NCBI RefSeq assembly: GCF_021018895.1
Contig: NC_079380.1
Span: 8,047,736-8,111,735 of the forward strand
Direction: 5' to 3'
Origin: Seriola aureovittata
Taxonomy: Eukaryota > Chordata > Actinopteri > Carangiformes > Carangidae
Length of the DNA: 64,000 nucleotides
Shown here: piece after piece, positions 35,136-48,373 of the stretch
Position numbering within the stretch: the stretch's first letter is position 1
Layout of the letters: the number at the start of each line of letters is the position of its first letter
Notes under the pieces: generated by a model
The model's input: the letters and a program-made list of their open reading frames with translations, nothing else
Told to the model about the DNA's origin: nothing
The model's database searches: none
Translations under genes and position numbers: made by a program

Positions 35136-38100
35136 ATGGCGGCCCTCCGGACGGTGAGTTCATTGACCGACGTGTGTGTGCTGTTTGTTGTCTTTTTTCC
35201 TGTCTGGGTAGATGATTCACTCAAAAGCTTGATAAATAACCCATTGACCAGGAGAGATAACACGTCTTTAAAGTCGGCGCGGACTGCTGCGTCTGTCCCG
35301 CCAGCACCGAGGGTGGCGAAACAGTGCTGCACGGAAAGAACATAAAACCAAACCTCATTCAGAAATATGGAAACTAAATTCGTCTTACTTGACGGCGAAA
35401 ATAAACATCTCGTAAAACACGACTGAAAGGCTTCTGCAAATGTTCATGCTGTGACACCAGGTTGGGCAGACCTCCGGTCCAGCAAGTTCAACCTTGATCT
35501 ATGAAATGTACGTTTATTTACTCAACTTTACAAATCTTATCATCCTCCACGGTTTTGGTGGATGGAAGTAAAAAATCATGTAGATCGTTAGTTTTGATAC
35601 GTGTTTTTCGTAGATTAGTAGTATGCCGAATTGGAAAATATATCCTACTACATCCGGAATAGTCATTACTTAATTACTGTGTCGTTGCGTAAGTTACATA
35701 ATAAGCAACTGTTCGTCAAATTGTCGGATTTGAGAATGCAGTCTGGTGAGGGGCTTGAATGTGGATTTACCAAGTATTTCTGCAGAAAATGTCAAGTATA
35801 TGTTATTACCGTGTTGTGACTTTGCTACAGATTTTGTACATGTAGTTATTGTAGGTAGCCAATTCATTTACGGTGCTGCTAGCCCAGATGTAAGGCACAA
35901 ATGCTAACGGGTGTTAATGCTAGTATTTGCTAATTCAGTTTTAATTTAATTTCAGACCGTGGGTCAAAATGAATAAAAACAAGAATTAAGTTTCATGCAT
36001 AACATTTACATGTGCATGTCGCTGAGGATACAGCAAAAACAAATAAACCTTTTCATACTCGTGGTCGCAATAAAGGCAAAACTTGCATCATCCATTCAAC
36101 AAAATGCACACTTGTGTGCAACCTGTAGGAATTACCAAGGCATGATGCTCTGCTGCTCTCTATGGCGGTGTCAGACGTGGCTGCTTTTATTTTGATGAAA
36201 ATATGACTGGCACCCAAAAAAAAAATCTTTGCACACACAGTAACAGCACCATATCGGGGATGTAAACTCAGGATTTGTAAGAAACCACCACAGCAGATTA
36301 AAAGATGAGAATTATGAGTTTACTGAAAGCACCACATGTTTAATTGTTAAACTGCCTGCACAATTAATCTATATTCAAGTTAAACAGTCGTGGAGATGAT
36401 ATCACACCTTGCCTAACCCCTTACTGACGTGAAAAGAACAGAGTTACACATCTTATGTTGCACTTTTCCAACAGCAAGCCGATGTTGTTGGAGGCTTATC
36501 AGGTGTGTCCCACTCTGCCTTATCTTGCCTTGCAGTTATTTTGTGGCCTTTTGTTTCCCACTAGCATACTTTTAAACTTCCTCACCTTGCATTGCTGCTT
36601 TTGCAGAGTAGCCTGCATATGTGCCTGATTCTATTTACAGTAGAGCACTATGCACCAGCTGTGTTAGTAGCTACATACTTTGAGCAGTAGAGTGATTGGT
36701 GCTGTGTCACACACGCCCACAAACATACAATGTCAGACATGGTGTCCCTGTGTATTCCCAAGGCTTGAGTTGAGACTGCTTTAACTTCAGCTAATGTGTA
36801 CCTAATAAACTGCCATCTGAGTGTATGTAGATTTCCACAGTGACTGTGCTGTTTTGCAAAGAGCTTTGTCATGTTTCATCTACAGGCACTCCATGGACGA
36901 CTTGTTCAGGCCCTCCCCTTTCCCATTGGCTCCCTGCGGTTTGCCAGCTCCTTTAAGGTAATGAGGGAAAATATTAACATTTTCTTTCTCACCAGGTAAG
37001 GCTGCGTCATCTCCAACCAACCTGATTTGCAGCCTGGCCTAAGTGCAAATGCCTGGTTTGTAGATCATTATGGAAAGAAGGGAGTGACAAACAAACAAAC
37101 AAAAAAAAGACAGACGGATTGTCTCTTAACTTTTACCAGGAAAAGTTATTAGGATTTAAAATTGTGTTTCATCTTTGTCTTTCCTTCTCTGTCTTCCTGT
37201 CGTATTTATTTAATTCAGTTTAATTGAACTTGATTCTGTCTAATTGACCAGATAAGTCAGCACTTTGACTGACTCTGTATAGTGCTGTGCTAATTGTCCT
37301 TTTAAAGCATGCTCATTCAATGACATCAATTTAAAAATCAATTGCTGTCTTCGTCGCCCGCTCTCCTCTTGTCCCGTCTACTTCTTCGTCTCCGCCCTCC
37401 GTCCGGCTTGCTCATCCGCCTCCACCTCAGGCAGCAGATATCAACATCGAACGCAACACAGCATGCAAGCCCAGGCCCGACCCCTCCACCTTGGTGTTCG
37501 GCAAACAGTTCTCCGACCACATGTTGACCATCAACTGGTCGGAGAAGGACGGCTGGGAGGTTCCACAGATCAAACCTTTCGAGAATCTGTCGCTGCACCC
37601 TGCCAGTTCTGCCCTGCACTACTCTATAGAGGTGAGAGAGGAGAGCTCTGCCAACATGCAGCACACAAATCAGACCTGTTGTGGCATTTTATGTCTAACA
37701 CTGAAAAATAAAGAATAACCTCCATAATATCATATTGTTTCTCTCCAGCTGTTTGAAGGCATGAAGGCTTTTCGTGGCGTCGACAACCACATCCGTCTGT
37801 TCAGACCCATGCTGAACATGGAGAGGATGCACCGGAGCACCGACAGAAGCTGCCTTCCTGTGAGTTTGTGCCCCAACTCATCCTTAGAAACCCCCCACAC
37901 ACCCCGTCAGTGAGGGTTCGTAGTAGGGTTAGGCCCTACTTGGAACATACTTGGTATCTTTACACTTGACCAGCTCCTAGGCCGGTTATTTCATCCTGAA
38001 AAAGCCGCTAAAACAGCATCATGAGACACTAAAGCCTTGTTCAGACAGATTCTAGCCCTGCATGAATAAACTCACACCCTGGTTTATTTTGAATGGGACC

Positions 38101-41100
38101 ACTTCGACACAGCAGGCTCGGACAATCAAAAAAACACAGGCTTGAACGTGTTCCAACTTCTGCTGCACCGCAGCACAATATCATGTGTCTGTCATATACG
38201 TGCAAGCACACATTTCGTGTAGGATCCTTTGAAATGTGTGTTGTCTTAACATCACAATCATAGTGATGAAGGACACCTGGTCGAACACCCGGTGGTATTT
38301 ACCTTAGACCGTAATGTTAATTTACTGCTGCTTCTCAGAGTTGTACTGGAGTCCTTGGTTTCATCTTCTGTACCTGTGCCAACACGTCCACAGCCCTCAC
38401 ATCGTTGTGCCACAGTGCTGTTGCTGGTCTGACTGTGTCTCAGATTCCTCTGATTCTCTGAGCTGGCAGGACCCGGCAGGTTTCATTACAGACTAACGCT
38501 GTGAAGCTGTGAGCCGTTATGTAACCGCTTGGCGCCATTCCCATTTTTGGCTTACTAAATCACACGACGAAACCACAGCCACATGGTCAGAGTTTGTTCT
38601 TTACTGTGTGCTCCGTGGAACAAAAGCATTTTTAAGAAATCTAGAAAAAACATGAAATATTTCACAATGTTTCATGAATTAAGATTTGTAGTGGATGGTT
38701 GATTCTCATGCAAAACTACTACAATCTGCAACTTTTCAGAGACAACAGCCTCCCACCATGGTGGTTTATGTAAAGTAGGACCACATTAATTACTCAACTA
38801 GTCAGTTGGCAGAGAATTAATCAGCAACTGTTCCAATAATCATGTAAGTAATATTGCAAGAGCGAGTGTCAGACACTGAGGGTTTCCAGCCTCTGAAATG
38901 TGAGAATTTGTTGATTTGATTTGCTTTTCATTGCAGTAAATTTGATATTTGGGGGTTTTGGGACTAATGGCGTCGTCCTGGGGAGTTGTTTTTTTGTGTT
39001 TGAGAATTTGTATAGACAAACAATTTATGAATGAATTGAAAAATAATTAGCAATGAAAATAATAATTTATTGGTTGCAATCCTAATTCTAATTTAAGTGA
39101 AATTTGTTTACATAATGCTTTACTTACGTGACCTGTCATTCTGTAGTAATATGTTGCCTTTAGATAACACTCTTTTAAGTATTTCATCCTCATTTAATTA
39201 CTTTACAGTTATATTTACTGTTTTAGATCAAAGAGTATATTGCAGATGGAACAGGTACTTTTTTACACCCCAAAATTTAGGGTTAGAGTTAATGATTGAT
39301 ATATTTCAATCGTTATGATTATTTGATTCATTTCAAGGAGAATTTTAAAAACTTATAATATGAATATTAACTCTCACATAGCACAGGAATGAGGCATCTG
39401 CCTCATCTGAACTAAACGGTCGCATTCGTCCACATTTCTAAACCCTGTGAGTGAGTCATTGAGTCAGTGAGTGAGTGAGTGGTAACGAGCAGAGAAGAAG
39501 AGCCACTAGTTAACGTCCTCGTCTGTTTTCTTTGCAGCTGTTTGATAAAGGTGAACTGCTGGAGTGCATCAGGAAGCTGGTGGAGGTCGACCAGGAGTGG
39601 GTCCCTTACTCCCAGGACGCCAGCCTCTACATCAGACCCACCTTCATAGGAATTGAGGTGATCTTTAACATCAGTGTGCAAAGCACGGAGAAGTGCATAG
39701 GAACCTGGTGCTTTCAGTCATGTGCAAAAAAATGACATGTGCAGGTTCCCGCCTCAGCTGAAGTAACTGCTGGGTGTCTGCAGGTCTGGAAAAGGGTTGA
39801 ATTAATTTCCCTCTCCCTCATCTAGGTCCAGGTCACATTGATTGATTAATGACATTGCTAGGAATTATTGCTGTGATATAAAATCAATAGATTAATGGAC
39901 CTATTAGATAATTGAAGACCTTATTGTCCCTGATGATTTTCTGTGACTGAAAAAAGGTTTTCAAATTAATACATATTCTAATTACCCGTCTTCTCCTCTT
40001 CTTCCCCCTGCCTCCCCCCTCCTCCTCCAGCCATCCCTTGGTGTGTCTCGGCCAGGAAAAGCCATGATCTTTGTCATCGTCGGCCCCGTGGGGCCCTACT
40101 TTGCCACAGGGTCCTTTAACCCCGTGTCTCTGCTGGCGGACCCTTCGTTTGTCAGAGCCTGGAAAGGAGGCGTCGGGGCATATAAAATGGGAGGGTGAGT
40201 TTGGTGTCGTTCCTCTTTCAAGTCCAGTATCCTGCAGGTGTAGTCTGCCTTGTTTAGCAAACTGACTCTTAAGATTAAAAGCTCTCCTCCTGTAAACCTG
40301 GCTATTCATGATGCAAATTCAAATTCAGCGGCGCGCTCATCCTGAACTTCTCCTTGTTTTTTTCGTGATATTTGCTTGTACCAGTGTTCCAAGTTAGATT
40401 CACCCATCCCTCTTTGTTTCAGCCTGAGGAGTTCTGGTTATATGAATATGTGCTATATAAAGCTGGATGTCCCGCTCTGTTTGTGGACAAGTTTCATGCA
40501 CAAAAATCAGCAAAAAGAAGAATTTTATCTCGCACAGCTTCAACGTCCCGCTGTCAGAAATCAGCGAACGAAAACATGACAGTTTATCAGTGTTAGTGGC
40601 CGTATTAGAGGACCTGAAACAACTTTTAATACAGCTGCCGACAACATGTCATCAAGGCAGAGCCAGACTGCGACAGACATAAAAAGTGAAAGGTTTGGCA
40701 AAAAAAGTCTGATGCCATAAAACATCTTGCAAAAGCAAAGTGGCCCATAATTTATAAGATGGGAGGGTGGATGAGACACTCATGCAAATACCAGTTAAGA
40801 AAATATTAGCTTATACAGTAGGTGATGTTACAACGGCCTGAACTGTAGCCCGTAAGTTCTAAAATTACATGTAAAAGTTCTCAAAGTAAATCAGCGAGCA
40901 GTGATGACGATGATATGGTGAACAGAGTATTGATTTTGCATCAAATCTTATTCATTTATGCATGTATTTTTAAAATGCATTGAGACCATATAACCCTCCA
41001 GTCCGACCCACTGAGGCGACAGGCAGACTCGTACACCAGGACGACTCCTCAGTGTGGTATGTTCCAAAGTGGAAACTTGTTGCCAGTGAATTTCCACTCT

Positions 41101-43455
41101 GCTTATGAAGCTGCAGAGACCTGCCACAGAGCCAGCGCCAAACAAAGAGAGCGAGCGGGAGCAAGAGAGCTTTTTCAGAACAGACATTTTGTCTCGTCAC
41201 AGCAGGAAAAGATCAGATTATTAATGTTATCAGGCACCTAAAGAGATGATATGTCATTTCCTGGGAGGTGGAGAGGGTTATGGGTACTTGTGACGCAGAC
41301 ACATGATTGATAAGCAGCCTATTTTAAACCTCAGTGGCTGAAGCTCCAGGATCACAGATATGACTGGTTTGACCAGTCAAACAGGTGAAGAGTCAAAGTG
41401 TTGCTGTGTTTCACACTGTGATCAAGATAAAAAATAAATAAATAAACGGAACGAGGTCAGACAAGGACAAAAAAAAAAAAAACCCTAAAAACTTCCATAG
41501 AGCCTCTGAAAACAGGCCTGCTTCCACATGACTCTGGGATCCTAACGTAGCACCTGCTCAGCTCCAGTTTGATTACATAACACCGCCGCCGAATGCCCAC
41601 TCCACTCACTGAGCCAACAAAACCTGCTCTGCTCTCGCCAGCCGGCGAGGATACACTTCAACTCTCAGGCCTGGTTTAGTAGCAGTCATCAGGGGACTGC
41701 AGGGCAGCTGGAGGCCGATACTGATACAGGTATTTGAGACCCTATACCTGCGGTTGGTAATTTAAAAAAAAAAAGTAAACAAACTTTTTATACTATTTAT
41801 ATAAACTTTTTTATATTTCTCAATTTTAACGTTAAAACAGACAAACTCAAAAAAAATGATGTTCACCAGTCCTGAACATCTCAACAACACCAACAACAGC
41901 AGATCTGACCACTCTTCACCCCATGAGACTAAATCCATAATAACATGAATAAATAAGTAAATAAATGCAAAATAAGTAAAAAAAAAAAAAAAGCTTGTAT
42001 GCTGATACCAGTACCAGTTTCTGTGATATAATAACGGCTGATAATCAGCCAAACTCAAACCAGACTCTTCTCAAGAGCTGGAGGAGACCAAATCAGAGCT
42101 AAAAGGAGAGTGAGTATTGAACTTGTGTTGCACAGAAAAACAACCCGTCTGTATCATTAGAGGCTTGTTTGCTAAAATATTATCAGTAACAACTTTATGA
42201 GGTGAACGCAGGTCAGGGGTGTGTGTTTCTCTGCGAGCCGGGAATTGACGCGCGTTACGAGGAAGACGCTGACAGATTTCCACAGTGTGACTCAACTGTG
42301 AGTTGTATTGTTGATTGAAATCTCCGCAATCTGCAGTTTGTATTGTTGTCCATAAATCATTTCTCAGAATGTCCTTCTTCTTGGCAAGAGTGAAACATTT
42401 TGTTACAAAGAAACCACTGTGTACTTTGTAGGATCGAGGAAGTGTAGCGCTGTTTTTTTTTTTTGTTTGTTTTTTTTATGTGATGAGAAAACAGTAACCA
42501 ATTGAAATCATTCCAGAGTCGTCTGTTGTTCACGCTGATGTTTATCAGCAGGATACTTCCTTCTCAGCACAAACACCCCTATAAGGAACAAGAAATACAC
42601 ATCCACTTCCTTTAATTCATGAATTTACCACTGATGCACTACTTCTCAGTAGCTCAGCACATGGCTAAATTTTTGCGTAAAATATTTAAAGCGATGAAAT
42701 AAAGAAACCCAAGATATTCAGCAAGCACATGTAGAACACAGGAGAATAGTGTATTAAAAACATGCCTGATAATTAAATTACCTCTGGAACCTGACGTCTA
42801 TTTTTCACCCATGTTTATGTCTGTTTATATTCACTGTGTCTCTCTTATTTGAACTGCGTCCCGTCCCTCTCCGCAGTAACTACGGCCCCACGATAATGGT
42901 GCAGAACGAGGCGGTGAAGCGCGGCTGTCAGCAGGTCCTGTGGCTGTACGGAGAGCAGGAGGAGATCACCGAGGTCGGCACTATGAACCTCTTCATCTAC
43001 TGGACCAACGAGAAAGGAGGTCAGTCTCTTTGATGTCTTGAGCTTTCTCACAGGTTTTTGTGGACAGCTGAAATATGTTCCTGGACTTTTCTGTCCATGT
43101 TTTATTATCAGCTGCTGAGCTCATCTAATGAAAGTGTGTGTTTGTGTCTGCAGAGAGAGAGTTGGTGACTCCTCCCCTCGATGGCATCATTCTCCCAGGA
43201 GTCACCAGACAGTCTCTGCTGGACCTCGCCAGAGCCTGGGTAAGACGACCGAAGAGGGGACCCAACGCAAACTGTCGTGCAGACCTCAACAGCTTTTTTT
43301 TTTTAACAGTATCATTATAGTTAATCATATCAACTCATAAGTGGGATTTTTAAACTGATTTTCTCCCACATTTTTCTTACTGTACGTCTCAAAGTTTCAG
43401 TTACGCTGCTCATGCAAAAGTTCCACCAGAGATCCACTGTGGGACGGTTTGATCC

Positions 43456-43486
<31 letters not shown>

Positions 43487-45158
43487 TAGGCATCATGTTC
43501 AGTTTCTCCCAATGTGAAAGTGATTTTAGAATCACAAACCAAAAGGCAGTGTTGTGGTGAGCTGCCAAGGCAGTAGGACAATGTGTTTTACAGTAAAATG
43601 TCCCATCAGCCCCCTCTGCTTACTGTATTTATATCTATATTCAACAAGGTGGTTTTAAGTACAGTAGATAAATCCGAGTAAATCAACTCAATAGGAAATC
43701 ACAAACACTCATCTTTGATAATTTTACATCTTCACACGTCTGTAAATTCTTCAAATAAATGTCAGGTGGAACTGCTCACAACGCACTGATGTATGCTATC
43801 AGTCGTGAGGGAGTCACAAACAGACATTTCTTTATTTTGAGTCAAAAACATTCAAAAACACTGCATTACACTTTGAACCCATGTTGATGTTCGTTGGTTT
43901 CTGTGTCGCAGGGGGAGTTTAAGGTGACAGAGCGTACGATGAACATGAAGGAGCTGCTCAAGGCTCTGGATGGTGGCAGGATCCTGGAGGTGTTCGGGGC
44001 AGGGACGGCCTGTGTGGTCTGTCCGGTGGGCAGCCTCCTCTACAGAGGGAAGGTAGGAGCTCACCTTTTCTGCATGTTTGTCTCTGTCAGTTTGATGATA
44101 CTGTTCTGCACTTTGTCTGTCAGAAATCCCTTGTGGACCTTGTTCTTTGCTTATAATTAGCTCATTCTACTGTTGAACTCATTGAGTGTGTTTACGTGCA
44201 GATGGCTCAGAGAAATCAAGTTATGTGGGAAATTGGATAGGGTGGTTACTGTTCATGCACTTTCCTACAGCAGGAAAGTGTCTTATGACTAGTAATGATT
44301 CCTCCTTTTATCCACCCTGTCTGCAGTCTTCATCGTGTACATGCGTCTATGTAAAAAATCAAGATAAAACTGTGCTCTCCCGGAGAGATCTACCTGGGTA
44401 ACCAGGTTTCTCTTTTACATGATGTCTCAGAAACCATTTCACTGCAGATAGCCGACTGTAGTCCGGTTGTTTAAGCGCATGTACACACACTGATTGTAAA
44501 TCATTCTGGACAAAGGGCTAAAATGTAAATGTTGGTGTTTGTTCCTGTCTTTTTCTCTCAGACGTATCAGATCCCGACGATGCAGAACGGTCCAGATCTA
44601 GCAAAGAGGTTCCACAAAGAGCTTACTGATATTCAGGTACGTGCACTAATACTAAAGCTTCGCGCTCAGCTTTTATACTCACAACATGTTACAGCTTCCT
44701 TTAAAACATGCGTGCATCATGAGGTCGAAATCATTTTTATTGTGTGTTAATCTGCTGATTATTTTTTCTACCAGTTTTGTGATCGTTTAGTCATCACAGT
44801 GTTCAGTTATCTTTTCATATAAAGCACAGAAAGTCAGCAAATGTTTACTTTGGAAAAACTGAACTTTTTTCACTATTTTTATTTGATAAATGACTGAAAC
44901 AACTGTCGAGATAGTTCCTGATTATTAGCCTGTTGATTATATAGAATCGTTTTATCAACAGCAGGTTGTTGCAGCTCTAGCTTGAAATTTATAATTTATT
45001 ACTGCAGCTGAATTTTTATTTTGCAGCTTTAACTTTTACATTCACAAAGAAACATTTTCTGCTTTTTGATTTATTTCTCTTTCCCTCTCTTTCCTGGTCG
45101 CTCTTGCTTCACCCAGTATGGACGCAAAGCAAGCGAATGGGCACCACTCGTTGTTTAA
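35136..45158 (+). CDS. bcat2: branched-chain amino acid aminotransferase, mitochondrial
   Basis: PLP enzyme of the mitochondrial matrix that transfers the amino group of Leu, Ile or Val to 2-oxoglutarate, the first step of branched-chain amino acid catabolism. Eleven coding exons: 35136-35153, 36886-36957, 37431-37631, 37749-37859, 39538-39657, 40031-40194, 42877-43019, 43154-43239, 43912-44052, 44562-44636 and 45117-45158. They encode 390 residues (human about 392). The first 30 residues are rich in Arg, Ala and Leu with no acidic residue ([14 protein letters not shown]...), a mitochondrial targeting peptide that separates it from cytosolic BCAT1. The PLP lysine is Lys226 in [20 protein letters not shown] and the redox CXXC (Cys339-Val-Val-Cys342) are intact. 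The first coding exon supplies only 18 bases. Introns above 300 bases carry repeats (MITEs at 38783-39084) and a poly(A) run at 43461-43486. The 3' end probably uses ATTAAA at 46777-46782, a long UTR. Confidence 0.97.
38783..39084. mobile_element. MITE copy, 'ggctgcaact' family (copy D)
   Basis: In a bcat2 intron. Begins 'cattaattactcaactagtc', carries the family's 'gaatttgttgatttgatttgcttttc' type middle, and ends 'attggttgcaatcct'. It is decayed and non-coding. Confidence 0.55.
44746..44980. mobile_element. MITE copy, 'ggctgcaact' family (copy E)
   Basis: In the last bcat2 intron. It begins 'ttaatctgctgattatttt', includes 'aaagtcagcaaatg', and ends 'ggttgttgcagctct', where the terminal motif matches the other copies. 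Confidence 0.5.
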
Positions 45159-47052
45159 ACGGCCATTTTGCACATGCCAGTTGTATCAACGGTTAATCCC
45201 ATAATTCCAGTTTGGACGACCAGCCCCGTCACCACCACCATCATCCCCCTCTTCCTTTCCTCTCAACCCACTAATACACTCCAGTTTACTCACAAGCCGA
45301 GCAGACAGGACGCTTCTCTCTGTCTTCTCGGGCAACTTTCTCTACGGACGCTCATAGGAATGCGGTTGGTGGTTTGAATGTGACGGCTTGCTTAGAGAAG
45401 CAATATTAACAACAATATGCAACGCTTTGACTCAACACAACCCTTAACCTCGAGGTGTGAACATCAAAAGCAGGAAAAACAGCTGTTATTGGAGGAAGAA
45501 AAAAAAAAAGGAAAAGCGAATGCAAGAAAACAGACGATAAATATTGATCAAAACATAAAGATGAGCTGTACCTGGTGGTCATATCTACTACACTAGTATG
45601 AGTGCATTCAGATCTCATTAGAGTGTCTGTCCTCATATTCACTTGCTCATAGCTAAGAGCACAAACTTTCATCATCATCGACATTGAATTCTGGTCTCAA
45701 AAGACGCACAAACTGACATATTAATGCTTAGGAAGTGAAGTATTTGCAATACTAAAGCAGCTCTGTATTTGGTGTGTAGGACTTAACATTATACATATTT
45801 TCTAAGTAATGTTGCTCACCAACATGTGTATTTCACAATACAAGTGTTTCACTTGTATTAACAATAAACTGTACCGCTCACCACAACCTGTGGGGAGTTT
45901 GCTCCGGAGACTTTTAACTGTTTCAGTGGCATTAGCTGAAAATAGAAGGTCAGGTGAATACCTCTAAACGCATCATAGGATGTTTTGTTACTGTCGTGTT
46001 GATAACGATCTATCTGAGAGAGCTGCCGTAGTTCTTCTTGGGGCCATTCCACTTTGAACACCAGAGTTTGCACTGACCTTGGGTTAATGTCAGGTTTGTA
46101 TCTGAGCGTGACTCAGATTTTTAGCACGGATAAACAAACGTTTTTTTTTACATTTGTTGGTTTTGTTTGTTACGAATACGACTGCACAACAACTAAAGAT
46201 TGAGATTTTTTTTTAAATTTTTTTTTTTAAAGAAAAAAAGGCAAGGTCAAAATGAACGTTAGCACACACACACTCATAAGTGGTAGGACGACAGAAGGAG
46301 GCCTACATGCTGTAGAAAGGAAGGACTGTTAGATGCTGACACTTCCTCCTGCACAAGTTACTGTGTAATCATTATGAAAACAATGTATAGTAACAAATAG
46401 AATGTGTTGTTATTTTAGAGGTTTTTAAATTATATTTTTTTCCTCGTATTGATGTGAAATTAGGATTTGTCGACTTGTCTTCCAAAGTTCTCGGATGTGT
46501 CACCAGTGTTTTTGCTGTATCCTCGGCTTCATGTGCTTCCCTCGCTGGTTTTCCTCTCTTTTGAATGTAATTTTATTTTTACACACAAACTGTACGACAC
46601 CTGTCCCTCTCTTCTAAGTGCCTGACCTCAGTCTGTTAGCTTGTTGCTGTCAGCTGCTCTTTTATTTTTCCAGTTTGTGCACTAGGGGATTTAGCTGGAT
46701 TCTTTAAGTAATGTCATTTTAGTTCTTGTTTTTTTTTAAATGTGTTGTTGTTTTAACTCGGCTGTTATGTCTTTACATTAAACATGATCTGAGTTGAGTG
46801 AGTCTCTTTCTTTTTATGTGGCCGTGCTGTGAGCACAATAACTCAAGAATGATACATAATAGAAACGTCATAGTTAAAGCACAGGTACTGGTTCTGTTAG
46901 CATTCTTAATATTAGTCCTGTGAGTATATAAATCCATGGATAGTACAACTGAACGGACCTACCAAGCACAAACCCAGGAGCTCGGGAGCTTGGGACTCCT
47001 GGGCCAGAGTTTCTGAATGAAGTGACTGCAAATATTTCTGGGTTTAGTTCAG

Positions 47053-47553
47053 TTAAAGGCCCATATTTTACACTTTTCCAATGTTTTATTTGAAGTGTTG
47101 ATCCATAAGAAGATATATTTGTGGTTTTAAGAAGGAAAACCCTCTCAGTGTAGTTTTACATCTCCTCTCTCAGGAGCTCCGGTAACAACAGGTCAGTGAG
47201 CCAGTCAGAGGAGAGACTCTGAGTCTCTCTTATGATTGGCTGACTGTTTTCTGAATGATTAAATAAAAATATAGCAGATTTCAGGTAAACACTCAGAGAA
47301 ACTAAATCCCACAAGGTTGGATGGTAAGTTCAGGTGGGTGGGGCTAGGGCCATGGCTGAGAGCAGTGACTGCTTTGTTGTGACATCACAAAGTTACAGAA
47401 GTCCTGACAGCTCGTTTTAAGGCTGTTTCTGAATACAGGCTGTGTGCATTACTCCACGGACTGAGCACTTCAACACCTTTACAGTAATAGTATAGAGCCT
47501 AAACCATCAAAAAAGACATGGAAATCTCACTTTCTATAATATGGGACCTTTAA
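47053..47553. mobile_element. full-length MITE with 'ttaaaggtcccatatt' ends
   Basis: The left end ttaaaggcccatatttta and the right end tataatatgggacctttaa are near-perfect inverted repeats of about 18 bases bounding 500 bases of non-coding DNA. The body contains 'gtgacatcacaaagttacag', a motif common in this teleost family. Flanking TTAA-like termini suggest a piggyBac-type or related target preference, but this is not proven. Confidence 0.75.
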
Positions 47554-47976
47554 GATACATTAAATGACCACAAATAGATGCAAAACAAACACACAAAGGC
47601 ACAAAATGCCCCAAAGCTAACATGTTTTGTGTCTCCTTAAGTTAGGGCGTCCTGTAAAGAGGAATGGGGGGGGGTCTTTTAGCGCATTCATATTCTTCCG
47701 TCAGGCAACATATATGCTCAGGCAGATTTTGTTTTCCCTAAGGGAGGCTAGCTGCTCCCCCTTTTCTAGCCTTTCTGCTAATCTAAGATAACGAGCCTGT
47801 GACCTTTTCCTTAACAGACCAATAATCAATCTTCTAATCAAACACTCCACAAGGCAAATAAGTTTTTGTTTTTAAATTTTTTTACACCAACAACAAAAAC
47901 TTGTTAGTCCTGTGTCATTTCATTTCTTACACCAGTTTAATTACACTGTGCCAAAATGTACATGATGTGTTACATT

Positions 47977-47982
47977 TTTATT
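47977..47982 (-). terminator. ifi35: candidate polyadenylation signal for ifi35
   Basis: AATAAA on the minus strand, about 390 bases after the ifi35 stop codon. Reasonable spacing, but other AT-rich hexamers occur nearby. Confidence 0.4.
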
Positions 47983-48373
47983 CCATAAAGTTTGACCAGT
48001 TACACACAAAAAAGAACAGATAACTTGTTGATTAATGAGGTTATTGCATCATTGTAGCTACACAGTAAATATAGAGATTACTTTTAAGTTATATTTTTTA
48101 AATAACTACACTGAATTCACCCTCTGACAAATTCTATAATTCTCAGAATTAATATCACCAGGTGAAGCCTTCTTGAGGCAGTTTTATCGACACCAAAAAA
48201 CATCCCTAAACAAGAACTTTACTCTGTAATGTACTGACGTCCATCACAAGAGGTATGAAAACAGAAATGGGACTAAAACAGATTGTGTTGACAGGGGTGT
48301 ATCATTACATCAGGTAAATGGTATCACATTGAACCCGAGACGCTTCTTTTTGGAGGTTCTGCACACCTACAGT

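Larger units (their letters stand above)
45159..48373. other. intergenic interval between convergent bcat2 and ifi35
   Basis: No coding exon is recognisable. The left part is probably the bcat2 3' UTR, with a candidate ATTAAA signal at 46777-46782. A full-length MITE occupies 47053-47553, and the ifi35 3' UTR lies at the right end. This gap separates genes of the human 19q13.33 type from genes of the human 17q21.31 type. Confidence 0.65.

Noticed and set aside
39532..39735. 67-codon frame starting ATG GCAGCTG-like upstream of bcat2 exon 5
   Set aside because: It is the bcat2 exon 39538-39657 read through both splice sites, not a separate gene.
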